Shown: one piece after another, positions 46,900 through 58,396 of the stretch
Position numbering within the stretch: the first letter of the stretch is position 1
Layout: the number at the start of each line of letters is the position of its first letter
From: Maratus speciosus
Lineage: Eukaryota > Arthropoda > Arachnida > Araneae > Salticidae
Length of the DNA: 64,000 nt
Assembly: GCA_963932465.1 (NCBI GenBank)
Contig: OZ010795.1
Span: 479,746,806 to 479,810,805 of the forward strand
Direction: 5' to 3'
Position numbers and translations under genes: made by a program
The notes under the pieces: generated by a model
The model's database searches: none
Told to the model about the DNA's origin: nothing
The model's input: the letters and a program-made list of their open reading frames with translations, nothing else

Positions 46900-49800
46900 T
46901 TCGCAGAAAAACAATCTTCAATTTTTTTAAAGGATCCGAAAAGGCAACAACCGAAATTTTGTCATAGGGCCACGGATGCGAAGTTTGTCCAAGGATTGCG
47001 AAAAAAAAGTCAAATTTCGTTAAATGATCGCAGAGAAAACGCGAATTACGTCAAATGCTCGAGGATGAAACGCCAATTTTTTCAAATAAGCACAGAAAAC
47101 ACCCGAATTTCGACATTAGGCCGCGAAAAAACATGAATTTCATCTAAAGTTTTCGGGAAAAATGCGAATTTCGAAAAAAGATCGCTAAAAACACGCATTC
47201 CGTCAAAGGACTGCGAAAAAAAGCTAATTTCGTAAAGGATCGCAAAAAAAGCTAATTTCGTCAAAGGGATATGGAAAACAGAGAAAATTTCGTGAAAAGG
47301 TCGCAGAAAAGCGCAAATTTCATCAAAAAGACGAGAAAAAATCCCAATTTTGGAAAAGGCCTAAAAAACGCGAATTTTGGCAAATGACCACAGAAAAAAC
47401 GCGAATTTTGTCAAAGGGCCGCAGAAAAACGCAAATTTCGACAAAGGATCGCTCAAAAAATACGCATTCCGTCAAAGGTAAGCGGAAAAAACGCAAATTT
47501 CATTAAAAGATAGCAAAAAAAAGAAAAAGCAGGGTCACAAAGAAGGGCCACAAAGAAACATGAATTTTGTCAAAAGGCTGCGGAAAAAAGCGAATTTCGC
47601 CAAAAAGCCGCGGAAAAAAACAAATGTTGGCAAAGGATCGCGAAAAAAAATAAGCGAATTTCATCAAAGGGCCGCAGAAAAAACGCGAATTTAAAAAAAA
47701 AAAAAGATCGCTTAAAACACACATTCCGTCAAAGGGCTGGGAAAAAAAAAAAAGCTAATTTCATAAAGGATCGCAAAAAAGCGCGAATTTCATCAAAGGA
47801 ACATGGAAAAACGTGAAAATTTCGTCAAAAAGGTGCAGAAAAGCGCAAATTTCATCAAAAAGACGAGAAAAAAATGCCAATTTTGTTAAAAGCAGCGGAA
47901 AACGCAAATTTCAATGAAGGATTGCGAAAAAACGCGAATTTCGTTAAATGACCACAGAAAAAACGCGAATTTCGACAAAGGATCTTTAAAAAACACGCAT
48001 TGCGTCAAAGGGAAGCGGAAAAATGCGAATTGCGTCAAAGGGACACAGAAAAAAACGTGAATTTCGTCAAAAGGCCGCAGAAAAATACAAATTTCATCAA
48101 AAAGGCGGAAAAAAAGCAAATTTCGTCAAAAAGCCGCGGATAAACGCAAATTTCGACGAAGGATTGCCTAAAAAATCGCGAATTTCGGCAAATGACCACA
48201 GAAAAAACGCAAATCTCGTCAAGGGTTCGCTAAAAAAACACGCATTCCGTCAAACGGAAGCGGAAAAAACGCGAATTTCGTTAAAAGATCGCAAAAAAAA
48301 AGAAAAAGCAGGGTCACAAAGAAGGGCCACAGAAAAACAGGAATTTCGTCAGAAGGCTGCGGAAAAAAGCGAATTTCGTCAAAAAGCCGCGGAAAAAAGC
48401 AAATTTCGACAAAGAATCTCAAAAAGAAAACGTGAATTTCATCAAAGGGCCGCAGAAAAAACGCGAATTTTAAAAAAAAAGATCGCTTAAAACACGCATT
48501 CCGTCAAAGGGCTGCGAAAAAAAAAGCTAATTTCTTAAAGGATCGCAAAAAAAGCGAATTTCATCAAAAAGACAAGAAAAAAATGCGAATTTTATCAAAA
48601 TGACGAGAAAAAACCGCAAATTTTGTCAAAAATCCCTTCAAAAAAAGGCAAATTTCGACGAAGGATTGCGTAAAAAAACGCGAATTTCGGCAAATGATCT
48701 CGGAAAAAACGCGAATTTCGTCAAAGTGCCGCAGACAAAAAGCAAATTTCGACAAAGGATCGCTAAAAAAATACGCATTCCTTCAAAAAAAAGCGGAAAC
48801 AACGCGAATTTCGTCAAAGGGACACGGAAAAAACGTGAATTTCGTCAAAAGGCCGCAGAAACACGCCAATTTCATCAAAAAGACGAGAAAAAGCAAATTT
48901 CGTCAAAAATACGCGGAAAAACGCAAATTTCGACAAATGATTGCGTGAAAAAACGCGAATTTCATCAAAGGACCTCGGAAAAAACGCGAGTTTCGTCAAA
49001 CGGCAGCAGAAAAAACGCAAATTTCGACAAAAGATCGCTAAAAAAACGCGCATTCCTTCAATTTCGTCGAAGAAACACAAAAAAACGTGAATTTCGTCAA
49101 AAGACCGCAGAAAAACGCAAATTTCATCAAAAAGACGAGAAAAAAAAAGGAAATTTAGTCAAAAATCCACGGGAAAAACGCAAATTTCGACGAAGGATTG
49201 CGTTAAAAAGAAAACACGAATTTCGGCAATTGACCTTGGAAAAAATGCGAATTTCGTCAAAGGGCCGCAGAAAAAACGCAAATTTTAGCAAAATATCGCT
49301 AAAAAAACACTCATTCCGTCAAAGGGAAGCAGAAAAAACGCGAATTTCGTTAAAGGATTGCAAAAAACGAAAATGCAGGGTCACAAAGAAGGGCCACAGA
49401 AAAACGTGAATTTCGTTAAAAGACTGCAGAAAAAAGCTAATTTCGTCAAACAGCCGCGAAAAACGTTACTTTCGTCAAAGAAAGTGCGAATATCGTCAAA
49501 GAGCCGCAGAAAAAAGCGAAATTCGTCAAAAAGACGAGAAAAAAACGCGAATTTCGACAAAAAAGCAAATTTCGTCGAAGGATTTTATAAAAAAAAAGCG
49601 AATTTCGGAAAAAAATCCGCGAAAAAAAACTTGAATTTCATCAAAAACCCGCCGAAAAAACGCGGAAAAAAACCCAAATTTCGACAATATCACGAAAAAA
49701 AACGCAAATTTCGTCACAGATTCGCAGAAAAAAACGCAAATTTCGACGAAGGAGTGCGTAAAAAAAAAACGCAAATTTCGACGAAGGAGTGCGTAAAAAA

Positions 49801-49920
49801 AAAAAACGCAAATTTCGGCAAAAAGCCGCAGAAGAAGCGAATTTCTTCAAAGGACCGCGGAGAAAACGCAAATTTCGTCGAAAAACCGTGGAAAAAACAC
49901 AAATTTTTGGCTTGGAGATG
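46900..49920 (+). repeat. ~100-copy minisatellite, ~30-bp unit
   Basis: The consensus is approximately AAAAACGCGAATTTCGTCAA followed by AGGGCCGCAG. Variants replace GGGCCGC by GATCGC, GACCAC, GACGAG or AAGCCGC, and unit length varies around 30-33 bp. Stop codons are rare in most frames, so open frames of up to 269 codons arise on + (48600-49409) with mirror frames on the minus strand. The products are repeats of KNANFVKGPR / KREFRQKAAEK. Three frames encode different repeats with equal ease, which argues against selection for a protein. Confidence 0.9.
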
Positions 49921-50280
49921 CGACTGAAAAATGAAAGTTAATAAGCTACTTTTACGGTCAACTCTTCCGCACCGGATTTCCGATTTAGTTGAAATCGACT
50001 TGAGATTAGCTGAAGTGTTATTGTGCATTAACATACTTCCGCATTGACAATCTGGGCGCCCGCCGACTGTGAGAGAAATAAAAAACTCCTTAAACTACTT
50101 TTAGATTAGTCGAATTTACTTCTAGATCTCTTGAACTGATCATATACGTTTTCATTTATCCAGTAAAACAGGCATGGAGCTATTTTTCAGTCATTTGAAA
50201 GTTGATTTTGTGGTTTCAAGTAAATTTGGTTGCAGGACTGAGAAGGCTATATGATTAACAAGAAAAACAAATTCGTGACA
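49921..50280. other. Spacer between the two arrays of the hAT element
   Basis: Non-repetitive, no gene. GTCAACTCTTCCGCACCGG and GGGCGCCCGCCGACTGTGAG form a slightly GC-richer patch at 49957-50070. Confidence 0.4.
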
Positions 50281-53140
50281 TGCCAGAAAATAAAACAAAT
50301 TTATCTGAAAAAGAAGGAATATCAGCCCTTTTTTCATTTAACTGCGATCTCTTAGGAGGTGGAATAGAGCTGTAACCTCATATCCCCCGTCGCCATCGAC
50401 TTCTTTGGGTGTATGCTGGGCATCACTGTGCACTAGTATATGGGACTAACCAGAATAGCTGCGTTGCAGGAAAAAAGTTAAATTTTATCTCAAAAGAAAG
50501 AAAAAAAAAACAGGAGTTTTTTTTTCATTTTTGGTTCCTTCGAAAGGGGGCCTGTAACCTCATCAGCCTCCTGATGGAGTGATATGATCAGCGCTGATAT
50601 GAGACTAGCCAGAAAGTCAAGTTCGTTGTATTTCAGAAAACAATTCCATTACAAATTTATCTCAAACAAAAAGAAAAAAAAATCAGCACATTTTCATTTC
50701 ATTTTCAACTATTTTGGGAGAGATCTGTAACCCTCATCACCCCCTTTCTACTTCTTTGGGTATAATGTGGTGTCACTGTGCACTAATATGGAATTAAACA
50801 GAAGAGTGTGGCTAGTCTGTGGAATGATAGGAGAAAAAAAATGCAAATTTATATCAAACAGAAAGAAAACAAGTTGGAAATTGCTCGTCAAACGTGGCAA
50901 ATGAGGTGCGTTCGTACTATAACTAGTTTTATAATTATTTTTTGCACCCCATATTGTACTGAATGTATATATTTTTGCGCTTCATAAGTGCATAGTCTGT
51001 AACATCATTAAAATGCACTTACAATAATTTTTTCCCCATTCCCCGTAATGTAACGGAAAACTTTTGACTGTCCCTGTAATTAAACTATACATTCGATTTT
51101 CATAAAATTTGAAATGGCTCGACAAAATTTTGCAGCAATTATATATTTAAAATTTCAGGCCATTCGGAAGGCTGTAAAATCATTAAAATGCATTTGCAAT
51201 AATTTTTTCCCATTGGCCATAATGTAACGGAAAACTTTTGGGTGTCTCTGTAATTAAACTATACATCCGATTTTCATAAAATTGGAAATGGCTCAACAAA
51301 ATTTTGCAGCAATTATATATTAAAAATTTCAGACCATTCGGAAGGCTGTAAAATCATTAAAATGCATTTGCTATAATTTTTTCCCATTGGCCGTAATGTA
51401 ACGGAAAACTTTTGGGTGTCCCTGTAATTAAACTATACATCCGATTTTCATAAAATTGGAAATGGCTCGACAAAATTTTGCAGCAATTATATATTTAAAA
51501 TTTCAGACCATTCGGAAGGCTGTAAAATCATTAAAATGCATTTGCTATAATTTTTTCCCATTGGCCGTAATGTAACGGAAAACTTTTGGGTGTCCCTGTA
51601 ATTAAACTATACATCCGATTTTCATAAAATTGAAAATGGCTCGACAAAATTTTGCAGCAATTATATATTAAAAATTTCAGACCATTCGGTCGGGTAGTTT
51701 TTGCTCTGTTATATGCGGACGGACAGACAGACAGACGGACTGAACGACGACTATAGGTGCTACGTATTTATATAATTACGAACGCACCTAAAAAGCAATA
51801 TTTTTTTAGACTATTTCGGGAGGAGTGGGCTGTACGCCAATCAGCCGCCTCCCCCTCTTTCGGTAATGTGTGATGTCAATGTGGACTAATATGGAGTTAG
51901 CCAGAATGGCTATTTCGCTGTGTGGCAGAAGAAAAATTACAAATTTATCTCAAACAAGAAGATCTCAAAAAATCAGCCTTTTTTCATTTCATTTTCGACT
52001 ATTTAGGAAGGGGACACCCCATTAGCCCCTTTCACCTCTTTGGGTAAAATGTGGTACCACTGTGCACTAGTATGGAACTAAAGTATAGAAAGCGGCTATT
52101 CTGTTGAATGATCGGGGGAAAATACAAATTTATCTCAAAGAAAAATATCAACACTTTTTCATTTCATATTTGACTTTTTGGAGAGAGGGCTGTAACCCCA
52201 TTAGTCCCCTTCTACCTTTTTGGGTATAATGTGGTGTCACTGTACACTAATATGGAACTACAGCGAAGGGAGCGGCTAGTCTGTTGAATGATAGGGGAGA
52301 AAATGCAAATTTATCGCAAACAGACAGACAAAAATCAGCACAATTTTTTCATTTCATTTTCTACTGTTTCGAGAGGAGGGGGGCTGTAATTCCAACAGCC
52401 CCCTCCCCATCTTTGGGTATGCTGTGATGTCAATGTGGGCAAATATGGAGTTAACGAGAATGGCTATTTTGCTGTATGACAGAAGAAAAAATTACAGATT
52501 TATCTTTAAAAAGTAAGGAAAAAACACTTTTTTCATTTTATTTTTCGACTATTTCTAGTTTGGGGGGGGGGGGCTGTAACCCCTTCAGCCCCCTTTCTCT
52601 TCTTTGGTGTTAATATGGAACTAAAGCGAAGAAAGCGCACAGTCTGTTGAACGATAGGCGAAAAAATGCAAATTTACCTTAAACAGGAAGAAAAAATTTA
52701 GCACTATTTTATCATTTCATTTTCGACCATTTCGAGAGGAGGGGCTGAAATTCCATCAGCCCCTCCCCATCTTTGGGTATGCTGTGATGTCAATGTGGAC
52801 TAATATGGTGTTAACGAGAATGTCTATTTTGCTGTATGACAGAAGAAATAATTACAGATTTATCTTAAAAAAGTAAGGAAAAATTACTTTTTCATTTAAT
52901 TTTTCGACTATTTCGGGAGGAAGGGGGGGGGGGGGTGTTACCCCGTCTGCCCCCTTATTCTTCTTTGTTGTCAATCTGGACTAATATGGGACTAATGAGA
53001 ATATCTAGTCCGCTGTATAATTGAAAAAAATTTAAAAAATTTCCAAAAAGGAAAGACGAAAAAGCAACGCTTTTTCATATAACTTTCGAAAATTTTGGGG
53101 GGGGGGGCTGTAGCCCCATCAGCCCCCCCCCCCCCCCCAT
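50280..53140 (+). repeat. Array of ~190-bp repeats inside the hAT element
   Basis: About ten units, each with GGGCTGTAACCCCATCAGCC, CTTTGGGTATAATGTGGTGT, CACTGTGCACTAATATGGA, GAATGATAGG and AAATTTATCTCAAACAGAAA, then TTTTTCATTTCATTTTCGAC. Units are seen near 50366, 50550, 50720, 51830, 52010, 52195, 52385, 52575, 52745, 52940 and 53106. Poly-G tracts in later units grow up to 13 G. A HINE3 interrupts the array at 50871-51789. Confidence 0.85.
50871..51789 (-). mobile_element. HINE3 copy, complete, ~4 core units
   Basis: In minus orientation: head AGGTGCGTTCGTA... folding with GCACCT (51789-51755), microsatellite of GTCTG/GTCCG (51716-51736), and about four 160-bp core units (CATTGGCCGTAATGTAACGG inverse). 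The exact inverse of the head 13-mer follows (AGGTGCGTTCGTA on + at 50904-50916; TACGAACGCACCT at 51777-51789), then a tail hairpin TTGC-CA-CGT-TTG-ACG-A-GCAA (about 50900-50881). It is inserted in the ~190-bp array. It is non-coding. Confidence 0.75.
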
Positions 53141-53164
53141 CTTGGGTGCGTCCATGAGAGTTTT

Positions 53165-53400
53165 GCAACATTGTGCAACGGCAACAAGATTTAAAATTTA
53201 ACAAAAATGTGAATTTGGTTAAAAATGTTTTGTTTATAGAGTACAATTACAATGAAGAAGTTTTGCAAGCACGAAATGTTTAAATTTATGACCAAATTGG
53301 ACAAAATTTGACACTTCTATGTTGATCGCTCAGGACAAATCGGTGTAAAATATATTACTTCGCTGCAAATTTTGAGTGGTTACAAAAATGATACAGCCAA
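53165..53400. other. Flank of the hAT element, no gene seen
   Basis: AT-rich, no structure recognised. Confidence 0.35.
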
Positions 53401-54650
53401 ATTCTCCAAATTCAGATTTGATACAATGCAAAACATAATGTAGACATTTGCCCATGATATCTTAAGATTCCCATTCTTTACTTAGGGTTCCTCTGTGCAG
53501 AGATAAATATAAATATACAACAGAATATACAATACAGCAATTTTCATTAAAGCTGTCGAATGTTTGTCCCGTATCTTAAATTTTAGAAAAAGAAGTTTTA
53601 GGATTTATTATAATAATATAAAACTAGTTTTATCACTTTAGCTTCCATACCGTTAAGAAAGTATCATTAAAATTATAAAGAAGAACGCAAAATCATGCGT
53701 CAATAAGATTATGAAACATTTTTCAACGCATTCGGACTACTATAATAAAACTTCATAGCATAATAACGTGAAAAACGATGTCTAAATAATAATTTGTAAA
53801 ACATATAACACGTTTGAAAAGACAATTTCAACCAAAGTCGAAAAAATAACTGAAAATTTTGTACATCTCTGTATATGAACTATAGATTTATCATACAATT
53901 CACAATATGCTAAAATTTAGAGCAATTAGGGATCGCATAACACAGTTGAAAATTCCCCGTCAGCAATTTCCTTCAATAAACGAAAATGTAGTTTAGATGT
54001 CTTGTGCAGCCCTGTATATGATTTGTAGAATTTATACCGACTAAATAGTATTCAATTTTTATAATTTTAAAAAGGGTTCCACAAATGAAAACGCACTTCC
54101 TTCAATTATTTTTATAGTGAGAGGTATAACTGATTTATTTTGTTTGCCCCTGTATATGAAAGATGAATGCTATGCACATCATATTCAATAGTAAGCATTT
54201 TGTAGACCGCACCTCGAAGATATATATCAATTTAAATGCTTTTGAAATAGTGTAACATGAACAAAATACACCACAAACAATTTTTCTCCATTGACCGTAA
54301 TGTAACATAATTCTTTTCAGTGTCCTGTAAATGATCGATAAATGCTATCCATACCCTATTCTATAGCAATCATCTTGTAGTGCACTTCATAGATATGTAT
54401 ATAAATTTCAAAGTATTTAAAATTACGAAACATCGTTAAAAACCACCGCAAACGATTTTTCCCCATAGGCCGTAATGTAATAAAATTCTTTTGAATGTCC
54501 CTGTAACGAAATTATGACTGCTACACGCTACATTTTGCAATAACTAACATCCAATAGTGAATGTCAATAAGATTTTTCAATTTCATGGAGGTGCGAATAT
54601 ACTGACATCAAAAATAACTTTGGCCAGCTATTAGAATCTATAAATCACCC
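53400..54650. repeat. Satellite array, best-preserved member of the degenerate family
   Basis: Repeating phrases: CCCTGTATATGAxxTxTAGA, ATTCxATAGTAAxCATxTTGTAG, CGCACCTCxxAGATATxTATATxAATTT and CCATAGGCCGTAATGTAA, at about 180-200-bp spacing. The last phrase and TTTTGAATGTCCCTGTAA also occur in the HINE3 core. It leads directly into the Helitron4 end at 54866. Confidence 0.6.
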
Positions 54651-54699
54651 ACCATACATTCGATGTCTTAACAGCAACTGATTCTGCCTTAAATTTTTG

Positions 54700-54866
54700 C
54701 AATCAAAGGGAATCGAATGGAAAAGCGTTAACAGGGTGATCACTACAGGGTTTTTTTCATTTTAATTCAATCTTCTCTAAACTTTTTAAAACCGATCATA
54801 TTAACGTGCTTTTAGATTCTGCAGTGTCTGAACGGGGGTTGGTGAACGTAGCTTGCAGGAAGCTAG
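54700..54866 (+). mobile_element. Helitron4 3' end, third copy
   Basis: AAAGCGTTAACAGGGTGATC, ACCGATCATATTAACGTGC, TGTCTGAACGGGGGTTGGTG and a shortened terminal hairpin before CTAG (54863-54866) and TATA. It is colinear with 31200-31389. The preceding array may be this element's core. Confidence 0.65.
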
Positions 54867-55100
54867 TATATATATAATGTGATTAAAGGTGGCCTCAAAA
54901 ATATTGAAACGCACTTTATTTTTTTACCTGTTGAACAGACGTAAGCAATGTAATTGCACAAAATTTCAAAATAAGGTAGATTTATGATTATGTTGAAGAA
55001 ATGATCTTGTCATTAATTTTCAGAAAGTTACACTTTTTAAATTTTACCACAGAACCTACATCCTGTAAATTATTCTTAGAAAAAATTGCGCTCCTCTACA

Positions 55101-55215
55101 AGATATGCTACTTTGAATTTTATTAAATTTAGAGCATTCCGGCACTAAAAAATTGTCTGTCTATTTTTAGTGCCGGAAAGCTCTAAAATTTAATAAGGTT
55201 CAAAGTATCATATCT
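55101..55215. repeat. Long hairpin, ~54-bp arms
   Basis: AGATATGCTACTTTGAATTT...TTCCGGCACTAAAAA is mirrored by TTTTTAGTGCCGGAA...TTCAAAGTATCATATCT around the loop ATTGTCTGTCTA. A near-perfect palindrome, possibly a fold-back remnant or the centre of a larger element. GAAACGCAC near 54905 resembles GAGATGCGC near 57029. Confidence 0.85.
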
Positions 55216-55319
55216 TTATGAGTTTTAGTCGTAGAAGAATGGCTTTTTTGCAATCTTTAGGTGACTGTACCAACATACTAAAAGTACATTAGCCTCAGTG
55301 CTCTACAAACCCCGCATTT

Positions 55320-55460
55320 AAACGTTTAAGAAATGTTTCATAAATTCGTTTCATAAAATCACTATATAAATTTGTTTCATAAAATCGTTACATAAAAACG
55401 TTTCATATAATCATTGCACAGATTCGTTTTGCAAAATCGTAACAATAGGATTATATATAC
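55320..55460. repeat. ~25-bp minisatellite, second copy
   Basis: TTTCATAAATTCG / TTTCATAAAATCACTATATA units shared with 43640-43880. Confidence 0.75.
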
Positions 55461-55527
55461 AAAGTATTTCCGAATTCCACCGATAATTCAGAGATGTGAT
55501 AGTAGGCATCAAGAGAAGAAAAAAGTA

Positions 55528-55963
55528 CCATAGAGCATGTGTTCGCAAATCAAAAATACAGAGTGTTCAGACCTAACTCAATTTGAGTTGACGGTAATAA
55601 CTTTCAGAAAACTTAAGTAAATTATAATAACACTTTTAATAGACATTCTTACATTTGTTGAAAATGTGGTAATATCAAAAAACGTTGTTGAAGTTTCCAT
55701 TATACACGCCAGCAGTATGCACACTACGCTCTGCATTTTTAACTGTGATTAGCAGTTCATACGGAATCATCTGTTGTTTGAACACCCTGTTTTTCCAGAG
55801 TTTTTCGTGGTGTTATAACATTTCACGCAAAACAGTGATAGTTGCATTTCCATTACAATGTTTATATTTTTCTCAGAACTATTACTGTCAACCCAAGTTC
55901 AGTTAAGATGAAACACTCTGCATTTGTGACTAAATAAGTGGTTTGCGACCCCATGTTCTATGG
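55528..55963. mobile_element. ~436-bp fold-back element
   Basis: CCATAGAGCATGTGTTCGCA...AGAGTGTTCAGACCTAACTC...TTGAGTTGACGGTAATAAC is mirrored by GTTCAGTTAAGATGAAACACTCT...GTTTGCGACCCCATGTTCTATGG (cited in parts). Arms of ~110 bp surround a ~200-bp middle. The 73-codon frame inside is not recognised. Confidence 0.7.
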
Positions 55964-56965
55964 CAATTTTTCATCCTTTTGATGCTTACTATCATCTTTC
56001 TGAATTTGTCGGTCGAATTTGGCAACACCCTGTATATTTATATAGGGAAGGATATATAATCGTTACTTTATGTACGATTATATTAGATGCGTATATATAT
56101 ATACATATTTATCTTATTCATTACCTGTTTATTTCAAACATCTACTTCTTTTTGTACTTTTTAGTAATAATTTAATCCAGTATCTTTAAGATAGCATAAA
56201 ATAATTTTTATTATATAGACTATTTAAGTTAATTATAATTATTCTATTTATAAGAATGTTAATATTATCTGCAAGCTGTGATGATTTGAAACCGTAAGGA
56301 TTGGCCTTTAATTGTACCATTTAATTAGGCGGGATTTTCGCTGTGCTAAAATGGGATATATATTTGAGATTATGATATGGCCATAGCAATTCTCTTGCTG
56401 TGTAAGTCTTTAATTTAAATGTTCCCATTTTGTTCATATTATTCATTATTATGGATCTTGTATTGATTAATTATTTACTTAATTCAATTTATATGGCATG
56501 GTAAATTTATACTTTTTGGAGTATAGCCGATCGGGTACATAATGGAATTCAATTTTTAGCTTATTGCTGGATTCTATTACAGAAATCGACTATGTTTTTG
56601 CTTATATTTGTATTTCATGTACCCCTGAAGAAGTGAAATGCTATAAGCTTCCTGCTACATCCATCCAATTGACCCATTATTTGTTTACGATACGTCTATA
56701 ATGGTTCAACAATATTTCGCTGGTTATTTGTATCTTTTGTCTTTAATAGGTTATTGTATCAAAATTTGGTGGTTTTTCATATGTTTTATATGGATTAATC
56801 GTCCGCAATGTGCTAGTGAATTAGTGGTATTGTGCTTGATTTTGTATTACAAGTTATAGGATCCATCTTTATTTTGTATAATGTCAGCATTATGTATTGA
56901 AGCTAAATCTATTAAGTTAACTTTAGTAATTGGAAATAGGTGATTAAATGTAATTATATAATTGT

Positions 56966-57004
<39 letters not shown>

Positions 57005-57356
57005 GAAAGGTTGTCCCAAAAAGATTGAGATGCGCTTTAATTTTTATCTATTTAACCCTTTATCTACTGACGGTACTTATAAGTTTCATTAAAATAACTT
57101 ATTATAAAATTCATTTAATACATCGATTAGTTGTAATACAGTTTAGAATGAGTTACAGTTACATTACTTTATCTTGTTCCAAAAGCACTATTGGTTAGAC
57201 AAAACAAAAACATTTTTAAAAAGATGATTTCTTTTGCCTTTGCATCTTTTCAGCTTTCTTGGCGTTGGGGTGGGGGTGGGGAAATTTATCAATTCGGAAA
57301 TATCTCTATATTTCTATTATAAGAACATTTTATTTGTACATCTCCTAATTCTACAA
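55964..57356. other. No supported gene; possible old retroelement 3' region
   Basis: It holds (TA)n near 56970-57001. ACCCCTGAAGAAGTGAAATG at about 56621 resembles a phrase often found downstream of retroelement reverse transcriptase frames, but no such frame precedes it, so this is only a hint. GGGGTGGGGGTGGGG lies near 57267. Confidence 0.3.
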
Positions 57357-57593
57357 GCCCCACCAGTGGCCGAGAGGTTCTGCTCTCGAAGCTGGTAGAC
57401 GGGAGGTGCTGGGTTCGAGCCCAATCGCGCCCGTCGGCCTAATCGTTCGGAGTTTTCGTGGTTTTCTTCGAGCTGTGGATTTTCCATGCGTAAATACGGA
57501 TTATGTACCCCCACGGAGGGCACTTCCCACCCGGGCCTATATCCCTAGTGTAGATAATTGGCCGTCAAAAATCAACCCAACTCAACCCAACCC
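57357..57593 (+). mobile_element. tRNA-derived SINE, copy 2, with TSD
   Basis: Colinear with 32767-33007: GCCCCACCAGTGGCCGAGAG (box A TGGCCGAGAGG), box B GGTTCGAGCCC, body CGTGGTTTTCTTCGAGC, and 3' end ATCAACCCAACTCAACCC. TAATTCTACAA flanks it on both sides (57346-57356 and 57594-57604), an 11-bp TSD as produced by LINE-mediated retroposition. A short deletion (near 57503) distinguishes it from copy 1. Open frames on either strand here are shadows. Confidence 0.9.
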
Positions 57594-58396
57594 TAATTCT
57601 ACAAAATACTAAGAAAAATATTTCAAATAAAAGAGTGGGGTTATAAATTTTGCACAAAATCCCTATACATTCAAATTTAATTAATCTTTCTAAATCCTTC
57701 AATCCTTCTAAAATACTTCTAAAATTTATTAAATGATTATGTAAATCTTTTAATGTAGTTTAAACAATTTACAAAAAATGCTTTCGAAGATAAAATTTTC
57801 ATGAATTCATAATTCAGTACATAAAGGGTTAAAATATGTAAATTACAAACGTATCTCGATTTTATTGTTTTACTTGTCACAGCATGCTTAAAAGTCTTCT
57901 AAATATAACTTATACGATTCAAGAACCGTATAACTTTTTGAAAATTAATGGCAGGACTATTTTATTGCCATAGCTTTATTTATTACCCTATTTTGAAAGT
58001 TTTATCGTACCTGTGTCGTACCTTTAGTAAATATTTGTACGAAATATCTGCGGTCTTAATTAAATGTTTCCCAAGTAAATGTTTTCAGATTAATTTCCTT
58101 TAATTAGATTAATTTTCTTGCTTTTCTTGTATCACTGGGTTAGAAATTTTATATTAAAGAAAGAATTCTTCTTGAATATATAACTTTTTAGCGAATAGTG
58201 ATTACTGCGATATTTATGTTCCTTTAAAAATGAAATGTGTTTTATTACTCTTTCACTTTTTTGTGGATTATGATTCCTAGTTTTAAATGCTTTTATTATA
58301 CTATTTTTTTTTTAGATTACTAAATTTTTATATTAGTAACTAAAGATACTAAACATTATGATTATGCTAATTCTACTATTACACTATTTTGTATTA
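57594..58396. other. No gene seen
   Basis: AT-rich, similar in places to 40150-40450 (GATATTTATGTTxxTTxAAAAATGAA; TTTTGGATTA/TTTGTGGATTATG), so probably another old repeat. Confidence 0.4.

Larger units (their letters stand above)
46629..53156. mobile_element. 6.5-kb hAT-type element filled with satellite arrays
   Basis: It begins CAGTGGCGTACCCAGGATTT at 46629, a typical hAT terminus, and its other end (minus strand) reads CATGGACGCACCCAAGATGG at 53156, agreeing at 13 of 18 positions. AGAGTTTT occurs immediately outside both ends (46621-46628 and 53157-53164), an 8-bp TSD as expected for hAT. Poly-G (left) and poly-C (right) tracts lie just inside the ends. The contents are a ~3-kb array of ~30-bp repeats, then an array of ~190-bp repeats, with a HINE3 inserted. 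No transposase is seen, so it would need one in trans. One mismatch-rich terminus leaves some doubt. Confidence 0.75.

Noticed and set aside
48600..49409. 269-codon open frame as a protein gene
   Set aside because: It consists wholly of the ~30-bp minisatellite; equal-quality frames exist in other phases and on the other strand, so openness follows from unit composition.
56621..56640. Retroelement 3' signature from CCTGAAGAAGTG
   Set aside because: No reverse-transcriptase frame lies upstream, and the string is too short to be evidence by itself.
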